Source: Larus michahellis
Taxonomy: Eukaryota > Chordata > Aves > Charadriiformes > Laridae
Reading direction: 5' to 3'
Assembly (NCBI RefSeq): GCF_964199755.1
Contig: NC_133899.1
Span: 30,359,446 to 30,423,445, forward strand
Length of the DNA: 64,000 nt
A program made the position numbers and the translations under genes. Below, one piece after another: positions 1 through 12,339 of the stretch; within the stretch, counting starts at the first letter, position 1, and each line of letters opens with the position of its first letter. The notes beneath the pieces were generated by a model. The model did not search any database and had not been told where the DNA came from. It saw only the letters and a program-made list of their open reading frames with translations.

Positions 1-790
1 TTTGAAGGAAATATTGGAAAGAATATTTGTCTCTATGATATCTCACTCTAATTCTGTTTTTAACAGAATTGAGAATAAATCCCCATTAAAACATCTGGAA
101 ACACTGGCTAGTTTAGTTCCTCTGTAGCAAAGTGTCTGCATCCGAGACCTCAAACACTTCCCTATCATATCCCCAATAAAAAGCCAATTATACATTTAAC
201 CCTGATTTGTATATTCTTAAAGTAACAGAGAACTTTTAACTTAAACTCAGTGAAATTATTCTTACTGAAGTAGTTTAGCATGACCTGTCTGCAAATGTGT
301 TTGAAGTATTAGGCACATGCTGATTTACGGTATTTTTAATGGATGATAATCATAATCACTGAAGTCCTAAACCCAGTTTCTTTCCACCCAAGAGCGCTTA
401 TTCACTACAGTATACCTAGCTGTACTTTATTCAGTCCACTAAAAAAGCAGAAGACAAAAAATTATTCTAATTTCCTCTAAAATAATATTCCTCAATACAA
501 CAGTTAAGTCTATTTTTGTGATTAGTTCCCACACAAAGCATTCTCCTCTATGCTCCCACTATATAACCAGCACACTTGGACAACTGTCAGTTTATGTTTG
601 ATGCTTACTTATCAGTTAGTAAAAAAACGTATCAGTTTAGATAAAAACATCTTTATACATAAAGTACAGGAATAGATTTTGATCTAAAAAGGTTTTAACC
701 TTTATCTGTCCTGGTTTCTTCTAATGTTACAGCCATACCTCGCAGGATTGCCCACATAACCAATCTGATTTTCTTCCCACTCACATGCAG
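1..790 (-). other. SGPP1: SGPP1 intron 1 (distal part within the window)
   Basis: AT-rich non-coding sequence assigned to SGPP1 intron 1 because no SGPP1 exon 2 homology (YPL... and the SRxxxGxH motif) was seen between here and exon 1. No other feature is supported. Confidence 0.6.
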
Positions 791-1776
791 AGCATCATAG
801 AATGGTTTGAGTTGGAAGGGACCTTAAAGATCATCTAGTTTGAACCTCCCAGCCCTGGGCAGGGACACCTCCCACTAAATCAGCTTGCTCAAAGCCCCAT
901 CTAACCTGGCCTTGAACACCTCCAGGGATGGGGCATCCACAGCTTCTCTGGGCAACCTGTTCCAGCGTCTCACCACCCTCACAGTAAAGAATTTCTTCCT
1001 AATATCTAATCTAAATCTATCCTCTTCCAGTTTTAAATCATTACCCCTTGTCCTATCACTACATCCCCTGATAAAGAGTCCCTCCCCATCTTTCCTGTAG
1101 GCCCCCTTTAGGTACTGGAAGGCTACTATAAGGTCTCCCCAGAGCCTTCTCTTCTCCAGGATGAACAACCCAACTCTCTCAGCCTGTCCTCATAGCAGAG
1201 GTGCTCCAGCCCTCTGATCATCTTTGTGGCCCTCTGCTGGACCCATTCCAACAGGTCCATGCCCTTCTTGTGCTGAAGACTCCAGAGCTGCATGCAGTAC
1301 TCCAGGTGGGGTCTCACCAGAGCAGAGTAGAGGGGCAGAATCACCTCCCTCAACCTGATGGCCATACTTCTTTTAATGCAGCCCAGGATGCGATTGGCTT
1401 TCTGGGTTGCAAGTGCGCATCGCCTGCTCATGTTGAGCTTCTCGTCCACCAGCACCCCCAAGTCCTTCTCCTCAGGGCAGCTCTCAAGCCATTCTCTGCC
1501 CAACCTGTATTTGTGCCTGGGATGGCCACGACCCAGGTGCAGGACCTTGCAGTTGGACTTGTTGAACTTCATGAGGTTCACACAGGCCCACCTCTCAAGC
1601 CTGTCCATATCCCTCTGGATGGCATCCCTTCCCTCCAGCGTGTCAACCGTGCCACACAGCTTGGTGTCATCTGCAAACTTGCTGAGGGTGCACTCAGTCC
1701 CACTGTCCATGTAAATGACACAGATGTTAAACAGTGCTCATCCCAGTACTCACTCCTGAGGAACGCCACTCAAAGC
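791..1776 (-). mobile_element. CR1 LINE, 5'-truncated, 3' end of the reverse-transcriptase ORF plus 3' UTR
   Basis: On the minus strand this fragment encodes the C-terminal part of the CR1 reverse transcriptase. The frame 1710-1126 has the catalytic palm motif FADDTKL, then [34 protein letters not shown] sequence and [12 protein letters not shown]. The last portion ([26 protein letters not shown]) is in another frame, 1168-875, so a frameshift lies near 1160. Upstream of 1710 the GVPQ...VLG...LFNI block is still readable but contains two stops, so the copy is dead. The 3' end is near 791, with a remnant of the ATTCTATGAT terminal repeat. The 5' end is near 1776, possibly extending to about 1816. 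5' truncation is typical for CR1. Confidence 0.93.
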
Positions 1777-4700
1777 TGTATGTACCTTTTGGGGCTCCAT
1801 AGTTCACTGGCCTCCTCAGACATTAGCAGAAATCAAGCAGAGGAACCCACCTACTTCAACACAAATAACGCACAAGACCCTGTCTACTCCTTGGCATGTT
1901 TTCACTCATACCTTTTAAAAGCAGCCACTGGGTCAAGAATTCCTAGGGCACTCAACTAATAGCACCTGCTTAAAATCTGCATTGAGGTGATAAGACAACC
2001 ATGTATTTTGTCCTCGCATGTAGGGATAAGCATACAGGGTGACTAAAGGAGAACATGAGCACACTCACACACCTTGTAGCTCAGCAAGAAGACTGCTCAG
2101 TAGCATGCCAAATTGTAACACCTACAAGGGGCATCACCTTGATTCTTATTAAAAAAAGCTGATGTCATAAATTTACTTCCAAATTATTGTCTGAAAATAA
2201 TGTAATATTCAGGTACTAGCAAGCATTTTTAAATGTTATTTCATCTAGAAAATGACTGCCTGTATGTATTTTGTGTATATACATTGGTTATACCATGGTT
2301 GTAAATATCCATAATCTCCCACTGCCTAGACATACAAAACCCTCCCAGACACCAAAACATCTTCTAATTGTGTAGTGCCTTAAGACTATCTAATATTTTT
2401 TAATCAGCCCTGCTTTACAATCATGGATTTCAGAAAGCTTCTCTCCCAATCACAAATGAATCTTCAGAGAAAAAAAAAACCAACATAAACAGCTTTTACT
2501 GTTTTCTACTTAAAATAAGCATGTTTTATGAAAAATTAATGTGAAAACTTTAGTATAAACTAATCTCAAGCATTCATGGAAGAAAGCCATAAGCAGTAAA
2601 TTTTTTTAGGTTTTCTTGGGTCTCTTATTTTGGAAAATACTGCATTCACAAATTTGAAAATTAACAGTTATTAATTGAGTTATAAACTTTTGGATCTTTT
2701 CTATACAGTTGTATATAAACATGCTGACATTCTCTGCTTAAATGAAAGATATTAAGGCAAGACTGCTGAATTCCAGCAATTTTAGTCCCACAGTTCCTTG
2801 CATGCCAAATCAGAACTACAGAGGCACAAAGAACAGAAGATCACAAGTTTACTTCTACCCCTCTTCCCCAATTCATTGCTATTCTTACTCATTTAGGCAT
2901 AAGAAGGCAGACTGGCATCGTATCTCCTTTCAGATGAGGATCAGAAAGGTTGTCAGAGATCACAGCTAGCAGAGGTAGACATAAAAAACAGGTTTCCTGC
3001 TCTCAGGTTGTTCTTTCTGATAACAGAATTGATGAATCTTCATTTTTGACTGTACTCATAGTCACTTAAGAGTCAGATATCCAGGAACAGCCCATTTTAG
3101 ACACAAACATCTCAAACCCTGCCTCCATGCTCTCAATTAAGACCATCCTATCAAAACCATCGAAAACTCATTATGCCTCTGTAGCTACCATACTACCTCA
3201 AGAATTTTGAGTATGGGGAGTATTTATTGAACTGCATACTGCTTTCTTTTTTTCAAATTAAAAAAACAACTTGCAATTTGAAAACTAACCTTATACAAAA
3301 ATAAAGACACTTACATAGTACTCATTCTGAACTTCAAAAGTCACACGCTGACTCAAAACCCAATATTAACCTGGCATTTTTCTCCTTGAGAAAAGTACTC
3401 CCCATTCCATATTAGATCACTGATACACAGCTTGCACAATTTTTTTTCCAAAGGCCAGAATAAAACTTTGATAATATGCATAAGTATGTAATACAAATAC
3501 AATATCAGAAGATGAAGTGGAGGCAGATGGAACTGACAACAAGGCAGAGGTTAGAGAGAGACAGACAAATGCAACATATAGATTAAAAAGATACCTTTGT
3601 TGACATTTTGGCTTTTAAATGTTTGAATGGATATGTTCCTTTGAAGGCATCATACCCATTAAGAAAAGTGCCCCAGTCTTAATGTATATGACCAAGGGAC
3701 AGATCACCAAGCACATTATTTAAAAAAAAAAAAAGATAAAAAAGGATAATTGGTTTCTTAAATTCACATATCGAGTTAAAGACAAAGCTAGGAATAAAGC
3801 AGATTGAGTAAACTACTTATCTTCTCTCAGGCCTCAATTTTGTTCCCACATTCGGATTCTTGTTTTAATCAATTAAACTGAATTAAACTGGTCATATTTG
3901 GAAAACAGCAGTTAAACTACTCCCAGTAAGTCTTTGAGAATTTTATGCCCTACGTTTTTTAATGGGAAATTCTCATTTTGTTCAATTACATTCCCTGAAA
4001 AGTGCTTGCAAGCTTTTGACTAGATCACATAGAAAACATTTCCCTCAAGTGCCTATCCTCCTCCCTCCCCTTAATCTGACTTTTTGCCAAGAGTCTTAAT
4101 AACATAACCATTGTTTAAAAATGCTCATAAGGAAACAATCTGTCCTAAAAGCTTTGACCTAGGTCAGAAAATACCTTCTTTCATAATGGAACATTCTTAA
4201 AACACACTCTAGATGCTTATTTCTTTACTTTTTAAAAGCATTTTTAAAAGCACATTCTAAACTGGAGAAGTTTCCAGCATTCACAACGGGTTCCAAACTA
4301 ATTTTCTAATATTTTCAGTGTTCTACAGTATTACGCAATGATTATTTTTTTTAATCATATGATAATTCAGAAGTTCAGCATGAGTTTGAGAAAATCATTT
4401 TGGGTCAGAGTTCACTGAAAGAATGTGAGCAGCACTTGCAGCATCACGCTTTTAATAAGATATTTGGGCTATGTATTAGCAATAGGCATATGAAAATCTA
4501 CAATCAATGTTTACAGGAATGACTGAGACACCAGTTGGCCAGACAAGTACAAAAAGCACAGCATATAAATGACTTTGTAGAGGGAGCAGAAAAAAAGGAA
4601 GAGGATAGTTAAAAAGAAAAGACCACTTACGAGTCAATTTAGGTAAAATAAAGAGACAAAAACTGTCTTTTCAAAAGAAGCCAAGTGGTAAATAACACAG

Positions 4701-7700
4701 GTTAAACTACATTTATCAATTATTTCCTTCCTTCTTACAATCTTAACATCAAAAAACATAAAAATTTGAGTGTGCTACATGTCATTGCAAGAACCTCTTC
4801 TTTAATTTCCAAGATAAAGATTTCAATGCCAGCCCTGCAGGGATTATAAAGTTTTAACTTACTGTTACACATCATGTGATAAGAAATTAAAGAGTTACAA
4901 TAGGAATTAGAGCCTGTTTTTTCTTTTCCTTGCAGTCATTAAATAAAAAAATAATATCTCCCTGAACACACCCACAAGAATCACCTACAGCCCCCGAACA
5001 CCTAAAAAATAGTTTTTCTGCAAACTGAAGTTTCCTCAGGTTTAATCAACACACCCTATTTAAAAGTAAAAGAAGTGCTTTACATGTGCTAAGGAAAAAA
5101 CAAACTGTTTGAGAAGTATTCCCTTTGAAGCCTTTCTTCATCAAAAACTCTGCATCTCACCTTACAGCATTTGTTTTTACATATTCCCCCCAAGATCCTG
5201 TACATTAACAAAAAATTTGCTTATGCAAAACTAAAAATATATTTAATGCCAATCAACACAGTTTAATAGGACAGGCTGCTGTATACCTGTAGCAGAGATT
5301 CCCCAATGGGATTTCTAAGAACTGACTATGCTCTTTTCATACTTTTAAGAGCATCTGAATCAAATACGCCACACGACTTTTTCCAGCTTCCTTTACAAAT
5401 AAACTACAGGCATTAATATGGCCCACAACAGAAAGCTTTGTGACTCAAACACACAAGACAAGGCCAGTGCTGACCCTCCAAATTCCCATTGCTCTTTCTC
5501 AAGAGCTTTTCATTGTGTGGGCAATTCTGTGTTTTCAGATCAGCCCTTCGGCTACACTTCTTGTGTCAGAAGAGTTTTTGTTTGTTTATTTTAAGAAACA
5601 CGTGTAAGAAAACCAATTAGACAAGCACATCTCTTTGCCTAAGTTTCTTCACAACTTTTTAGTATTTGAGCCAAAACCCATTTGGGCTTCTCTGAGAGAT
5701 GAGGCATCTCTTTCTGAAAGGAGTCTGTACTTGCTCTTACACGCAGACTTTGAATGTAAGAGACAGCCACCTATGTGTAGCTTCCAGTTTTATCATTACA
5801 TAGTTCTTACTGATTATGCAAGCCCTTCAACAAGGGCAGACACTCAGAAACAGTATTTGCCTACTTTCTGTAAAAGTCTTACTATAGCAGTGTTGTGATT
5901 AGACTATTCACCCAACCCCGATAACCAATTATTCCTCATTCCCAGTGAGGATCTGAGAGAAGTTAGCCTTTTGAAACGAAAGAGCAGGCAGACAATTCTA
6001 GAGGTAATATTTAGTAGTGGTCAACCAGAATCACAGAACAACGTAGATCTCTGAAATCTCAATACAGATCCTGTCAAACCCATCTCATTTGATTAGATTC
6101 ATCAGCTTTGGTTGATAAAAGTAATAGTGCGGATGAAAGATCTCTGGACAGGCGTTTGTCCTGGTACCACATGCCATTCTTACACAACTGGTATAGTGCA
6201 GAGTCAGGAGAGCACTAAGTAAATGAAAACTGAAAAATACTTTTAGGTGCATCAGTCAAAGGTATCATTACAGAATAGATGCTCTCTACTGTGGGTTTAG
6301 CAGTATTGCTTATTAAGGTCACAATTACCATCAGTGGGGTGGAAAGACAGTCACTGATGATAACACTGTCAGACAAGTACATAGGGAGGACAACACCGTC
6401 AGTGATCTGAACTGCGTCAGAAGATAAGCCCATTCAAACAACATTGGTCAAAGTAGTTACGGAGGCTAGCTACTCATCAATCAAGGCTCTGAGCTCCTGC
6501 TGAAAAACAAATTAATGAAGTTAGTTCCATGGCCTACAGTGAGTGTTATCAGTTCCTGACTCAGCTCATTAATGCAGAGCTCAGGAAAGAGTGTGAACCC
6601 ATCACTTCCTAATCCAGACAACTACTGCTAGAGCCAGGTTGCATCCTGGAGGAACTCTGGGGAAAAAAAGCATATTTTCTGTCTCCCTGACTGACTTCTC
6701 CCCCCCCCCCCATCCTCAAAATAAAACACCAGGCTTTTGGAGATTTTGTAGATAATTAGCAGTTCACAATATCTTTCCTCCTCATTCAGAAAATTATATA
6801 AGCCAACCTGGCTCAAACTGTCACTATTTCAAAGAAAGCAGGTTTTCCCCCATGTGATAAAGGTATACTTTTCCTCACTTCATATCAAGACCTATAATCT
6901 CACTGTCTTTTAAGTGTTTGTCCTCCTCTTTCAGGGTATCAGAGCTTCAAAGACAGAAAGAAAAGCATCAACAACTATAACACTCCTAAATTCTTGTGAG
7001 CCTTTGGCATGAGCTTTTTATTTGAAATACAAAGTGTCTTTTGGTTACTGAAGTGTCTTTGAAACAAGTGGCTTTCCCTGCAGAGATTTAACAATATTAA
7101 ATAAATAAATATATAAAGATTATGCAAGTGGAATCAAAAGTTTTAGGCAAGCCCTCATAATACAAGAAGAAACTGAAAAATTATGTTCCACAATGGACAG
7201 AACAGTTAGCTATTATGAAAGTTATCTTAACATATAATTTGTTGCTGTCTGAAAGTTGGTTGTGTTGAATATTCCCTATGTCCAAAGTCTCTAATTGTGA
7301 AAATTTGTCACAACCATCTTTAAAATACATCATCTCTGAAAATATTTTACTTGAACAATTGCATTTATAAGCAAATACCCTTTTGAATACTACGTGATAG
7401 AAAAATAATTGTAATAGGATTACTGATAGGCATTGAAAACTAGGAAAGCACAATCTTAATTCAACAGGTTAAAAGAAAACCTACTGGAATAAAAAAAAAA
7501 TTAGTTTTAAATGGACAAATTGGGCCTTACCTAGAAAAATAAGAGCAGATTTGCTCTGTTCTCTATTTTGTTCAAGGGAAAGACTCATAGATTGTCATTC
7601 TCTGATAGAAAAGAACTATTACACAATAGTAGGAAGTCATAGCCCAATGAAAGCAAGCTCCAAATAAGCTACACAGGAAAGTGATTCCCTTCTCACTGGA

Positions 7701-10200
7701 GTAACCTCTTTTAGAGCAAGAGTGGCTTTCTTTGGTTTAGTATAAACTTCAAAGCACCATACTCAATTAAAGTTACCTGTATTGCAGAATAAAACTCCCT
7801 GCAGAGAGCTACAGCTGTGTCTGCTTAAATTCACACTCAGTCTTGCTCCACTATGATTTTTGGGAACAAATAGTGCTAAGATGTGGACTCATCACAATCA
7901 GGGTCTGTGTAATGCTTGCTTATACTGAATATATAGAAAGACTGTACCCCAACATTTGCCAACAAGTTTAAATCTAACCATCAGTACCTGCTGATAAATA
8001 TGGATAACTTAATAAAAATCAGAGTTATTACAAGCTTCTTTATCATTAAGAAGCTTTCCAAGAAGTTCTGAGGTTAGTCTTGCTTAACCCCATCTATTTC
8101 CAGAAAAACATGTCAAAAAGTTATCATGTAGATTCTGCTCTCTATCAACACCAGTAAAATACAGAGAACAGCAGAAGCACTAGATGAAAGCTTAACTCTC
8201 TTTAGAGGTGAATCAAAAGATATTAAACATGCCATAGGTTAACTGCTGATTAATATTTTGAAGTAATTTAAAAATCAGAAGGGGCATTTTTTTAAAAATT
8301 AACATTTTGAAATGGTAGAAGTTGGTTTCAGAGAGGTCTGTTACTTATACACTTCTCATAGGAAAAAGAAATTAAAATAAAGACCCAAACACTTTGCTTC
8401 CTCATTTCTTAAGCATGGTTCTAAATGAATAACAAGAAGGCTGAATGTTTATGATTTCTTAATATGCATTCATTATAAATATGTTTAGTCAATTAGCACA
8501 GTATTTCACAGACTGCAGTTGCAGGGCTGGCAAACTGAAGATCGAACTCAGCTCACTGGCAAAAATACCATTTCACACATCGTCAGTTTGCTGGTTCTAT
8601 AAAAGCAATCAAGCCGGGTTCTCCTTTGTACACATGACATCAGAGTCTGCACAAAGTTAATCAACTGATAGTACTAGATGATGTTTCTCACATGCAAATT
8701 TGTAGAAATCCAGTTAATTCCTCCAACTATCACCAGCCCTACACATCTAACAAATAATAATCAAGTATTCAGATTGTAGTCAGTCACGCAAAAAAAACCC
8801 CAAACATTTTAAGATTAAGCATCTCGGTGACAGAACTCCAAATATTTGTTTCAAACACCCCAAACCATGGCATTATCTGATGCCTGCACAATTCTGGCAC
8901 AGTGATACTTCACATTTTCCTAGCAAATGTGAAACCCTAATAGCTTTCTGTTGAGCACACTGTATCACCTTGCAGAATCAGAGACATAAACTTTCGTTTA
9001 AGAGAGGCCAAATACAATCTCCAACCTTCAATTATCTCTTTCCTTTCAGGTACACAATCTATATGCTGAAATAGACCCACAAAGTGTCACACAGTGACAG
9101 CAGACAACTGGTGATTGTTAACAATAACCAGGAAGACAGGAATTCAGCCCACACATAAAGCTTAAAAAGAGAGTTCTCTCTACCAAGTTGACATATATTT
9201 GACTTAGAATAAGCAAGTATTACAACAAGAATTTGTAAACATTACGAACTTAAGAGCAGACTCATTGCATAACATCTTAGACGTTACACACAGAGCACTC
9301 AAAATCCTGCACTGAACATTTGTTGCCTAGGAAAGCCTTCTCCCTCTTTTACTACTGAAATTGGTGCAGTGATTTAGAGAGCTGAATATGTGTTGTGCTT
9401 TCTTTGGAGTTCTTACTGTCACCTGTACCACTAACAGCAAGCACCGAAGCACATGCCACAGCTTGCGTAAAGCAGATATCAGCAGCGTTATTTTAACTTC
9501 AGCTATTGAACCAAAGTGCAAGAGGCAGATTTTAAGATTTTGCTGAATGAAGGAGCTGAAAAGACCAGAGATTATCAGTTCCAGCTAATTATTAGCACAT
9601 TAATAGTTGTAAAACCATCTGAAAGTATAAGTACTCCTCAAATCAAAAGTAATAATTTCCAGTTTATGGGTAATGAAACTAAAAGACACCGTTAAAGAAA
9701 AGGCTAAAGCTATAATTTGACTCAAGCTACAAAGTGACTCAAAGCAAAGAAGGACCAGCAAAAAGCCTTTTAGTTCCTGGCTCTCCACCAAATTCTCGGT
9801 CAGTAAAACCAAATGCCTGTAAAAATATCAGATGCCTACCCAGACTTTGTGCAAAGCACTCACCCTACAAGAGGTAAGTTGAAAAAAAAAATCTCACAAG
9901 AACAAAATACAGACTGTTAAGGCAGACTTTTAATGCACATTGAGTTAACCATTCACTAGTCTGCAGAACTTCCATTCAGAAGACAGAATTATTAGCACAG
10001 CTCTTGCTACCTGAGCACTCGCGTAGATCATAGAAAAACTAAAACAAACAAAAAAGGGGGGAGGCCAAGGAAAAAGAGCACGAATGTCACATTTCACCCA
10101 ACCTCTGCCCCTCTCCCCCCACAAAAGAAATCAAATCTGTCACAGCCTTACACCCGGGGGCTGGAAAACACAGGCAGAAGGACAAGGAGATGAGCATTAC
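1777..10200 (-). other. SGPP1: SGPP1 intron 1 (5' part)
   Basis: About 8.4 kb of AT-rich sequence between the CR1 copy and the exon 1 donor. Open frames are short and show no family resemblance. A 12-base C run is at about 6700-6711, and scattered A/T tracts occur. No SGPP1 exon 2 or 3 homology was recognised, so intron 1 continues past the left edge. Conserved non-coding elements could be present but cannot be judged without an alignment. Confidence 0.7.
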
Positions 10201-10800
10201 CTGCCAGCGGCCGTAGCTGAGCAGCAGGAGCGCCAGGGGGATGGCGGTGCCCGACATGGCGTGGGTGGAGGGCATGCTGTACTCGGAGTTGTAGAAGACT
10301 TCCAGCTTCACCACGGGCGGGGAGGCAGGCCGCGGCCAGCGGATGACATCCTTGGTGCACTGCCCCAGGTACATCACCCACACCCAGATGATGATAAGCC
10401 TCCGGCCCAGCCAGGCGTCCAAGTTCCAGATGCAGAAAGGGAAGAAGAGGATGTAAAAGAGCTCGTTACCCAGCTCCGTGCCCAGGCTGAAGAGATAGTA
10501 GAGGAAGCGGCTGCGGGTGGAGAACTCCTGGCTGCCGTCCTCCTCCGTGAGGGAGTTGCGACGCGGCCTCCTCCTCCACCGCTGCTGGGGGCCCGCCCCG
10601 CCGGGCACGGTCCCGTTCCCGGCGGGATGCTCTGCGGCCGGGGGGCCGCCGTTAACCACCGGCCCCCGACGCCCGGCTCGATGCTCCGCGTCGGCCCAGC
10701 CCGAAGGCCCCTCCACCCCGCAGAGCCGCTGGAAGGCGGCCACTTTCCGCGGGTCCTGAAGGTGGGCGGCCAGCCGGGTCAGGCGCCGGCAGAGAGCCAT
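10201..10800 (-). CDS. SGPP1: SGPP1 coding exon 1: sphingosine-1-phosphate phosphatase 1, N-terminal 200 residues
   Basis: SGPP1 is an ER multi-pass membrane phosphatase of the PAP2-like lipid phosphatase group that dephosphorylates sphingosine-1-phosphate. The exon gives exactly 200 codons from ATG (10800-10798) to a CAG|GTAATG donor after 10201, phase 0. The start [10 protein letters not shown] and the following [17 protein letters not shown] match the family N-terminus. The ATG has G at -3 and G at +4. Residues 31-90 are a poorly conserved Gly/Pro/Arg-rich linker, then RRNSLTEE. Hydrophobic segments lie near 112-125, 135-147 and 183-196. Phosphatase motif C1 (K-x6-R-P) is K150 to P158, and motif C2 is PSTH at 177-180. 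Motif C3 and the remaining transmembrane segments belong to later exons, which were not found in 1-10200. Identification is from recalled homologues, not a search. Confidence 0.95.
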
Positions 10801-11020
10801 GGCGGGAGGACGAGGCCGCCCACTGGGGGCAGCTGAGCGCGGCGAGGCGCTACCCGGGTCGGGCGGCGGGCGGGGAGCTGAAGGGACTTCGCCTGAGGGG
10901 CGGCGGGAAGGACCGGGGCTCCCGCGTGCGCCGCGGGGAGGGGAACCGTTCCCTGAGGAGAAGAAACCTGCTCGAGGGCGAGGCGCCGCGGAGCGACGGA
11001 CACCGCCCGGCTCCGGCCGC

Positions 11021-11050
11021 CGGCTCGGCTCGGCTCGGCTCGGCTCGGCT
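11021..11050. repeat. (CGGCT)6 pentanucleotide microsatellite
   Basis: Six perfect CGGCT copies lie in the SGPP1 CpG island, 221-250 bases upstream of the start codon. They are in the 5' UTR if transcription begins farther upstream. On the SGPP1 strand the unit is AGCCG. Confidence 0.95.
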
Positions 11051-11450
11051 CCCGGCCCCGCGCCGCTGCGGGCCCCGCGCCCGCTCCCTCTCTCCCCCTC
11101 ACGCGCGAGCGCGTCCGCCGCCACCACCCCTCGCCGTCACCACCCCCCCGCGCCTGCGCACAGACTCCCCCCGCACGGGCGGGGAAGTGCCGGGAAACCT
11201 CACCGTGGCGCGGATTGGCGGCGGCTCTCTGACGATCCCGCCCCTACTGGCAGAGGAAGCCAATCAGGACTCGGCCGTGCGCGAGGCAGTGGGGCGGCGT
11301 GCCTCGGCCTCGAGCCTGAGGTGCGGAGGCGGGCGCGGGCGAGGGGGGCAGCGGCCCTGGGCGATACCGGGGGCGCGTCGGTTCCTCCTCGCCGGCCGCA
11401 GCCCGGCCAGCGGCTCGACCAGTACCCGGCGAGCTGGTTGCCCGCCCTTC

Positions 11451-12339
11451 TGACTTAGGGTGAGCTGCTGCCCCCTCGTCTCAGCCAGCATGTCTGGTAT
11501 CAGCACCCCCTAGGCCTGCGCCCGGCTCGCCCTGCCTTCCTCTGCCTCAGCCCGGCTCCACCCCAGAAGCCCAAATGTGGTAGTGTAAACATGAGAGGGA
11601 AAGCTGACTTCAAGCAGAGACTGTGAGGGGTGTTAGCCCCGGCGGTCAGGCTGGTTAAGTGATGGAGGTGGCGGGTTGCCCAGAGGGACGTGGAGCAGCC
11701 AGGCGCTGAGGGAGGCTGCTGCTGGCGGTGAGGGAAGGCGTCGTGCCTCGCCCTGTCTCTGCGTAATCGTGAGGAGGTGCCATGCCTCCTCCTTGGTGGT
11801 GTGCAAGGCTTTAAAGTTCAGCAGGACCACAAAATCTGCAATCAGGTACTTTGAAAGCGGACAGTTTCTAGGGTTTACATCCTGGAAATGCCATGAAAAA
11901 TGCAACCTTTGGTCACTGCCTGTCCAAATGATACTGACCTGTGGCTTGCTAATACCCCAGTGTGTTTATATCTTGCCTTAAAATTAGGAGGTTAAGCAAG
12001 TAATAAATGTGTCGCCTTGTGCCATTTTTGAAAAGGGTGAGCAATATGACCAGAATGACTAGTAAGCTTAACAGCTATCCTAACCAAAATAGAAAATTTT
12101 ATGTGGAATTTAAGTAATAAAAGGTTGAAAACAAAGAATATAATACAAGTCTACACAATGTTTTAGTAAAAAGAGCTATTAATACTGTTTTGAGGAGGTA
12201 TTGCATGTGCTGCATGATGTTCTCATTAACATTGGGTGCATGCAGTGCCAATAAATCGTGCAAATGGAATTTGCTGCCAGATGTCAAGAAGAGAATCTCA
12301 TTGAAAGAGATGGTGTCTAAAGAGTTTCCAGTAGTAGGT
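11451..12339. other. Intergenic sequence upstream of SGPP1
   Basis: Composition drops from the CpG island to ordinary AT-rich sequence. Open frames of 80-100 codons on both strands around 11630-11980 have no recognisable homology. No gene or named repeat is supported. Confidence 0.5.

Larger units (their letters stand above)
10200..11450 (-). promoter_or_regulatory. SGPP1: CpG-island promoter and 5' UTR of SGPP1
   Basis: This stretch is very GC- and CpG-rich, while both flanks are AT-rich. It covers SGPP1 exon 1 and the sequence upstream of it. Visible elements are an inverted CCAAT box (ATTGG, 11214-11218; CCAAT on the SGPP1 strand), a plus-strand CCAAT box (11260-11264) and a GC box (CCCGCCCC, 11238-11245). 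No TATA box is obvious. The start site probably lies between about 10850 and 11200, but sequence alone cannot place it. CCAAT boxes in both orientations would allow divergent initiation. Confidence 0.8.

Noticed and set aside
1201..1959. Plus-strand 252-codon frame over the CR1 copy
   Set aside because: It is the antisense of the CR1 reverse-transcriptase region. The minus-strand translation carries the recognisable motifs.
6008..6090. Possible degraded CR1 end (AGAATCACAGAACAACGTAG...CAAACCCATCTC)
   Set aside because: It only loosely resembles the CR1 terminus. The diagnostic GGAAGGGACC block is absent.
10087..10200. SGPP1 frame continuing past 10201 ([12 protein letters not shown]...)
   Set aside because: A CAG|GTAATG donor follows codon 200, and the family sequence continues YPL... 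there, so the extra residues are intron read-through.
10084..11458. Plus-strand frames of 175-250 codons over the SGPP1 island
   Set aside because: They are antisense shadows of SGPP1 exon 1 and GC-rich promoter sequence. The opposite strand explains the region as a known gene.
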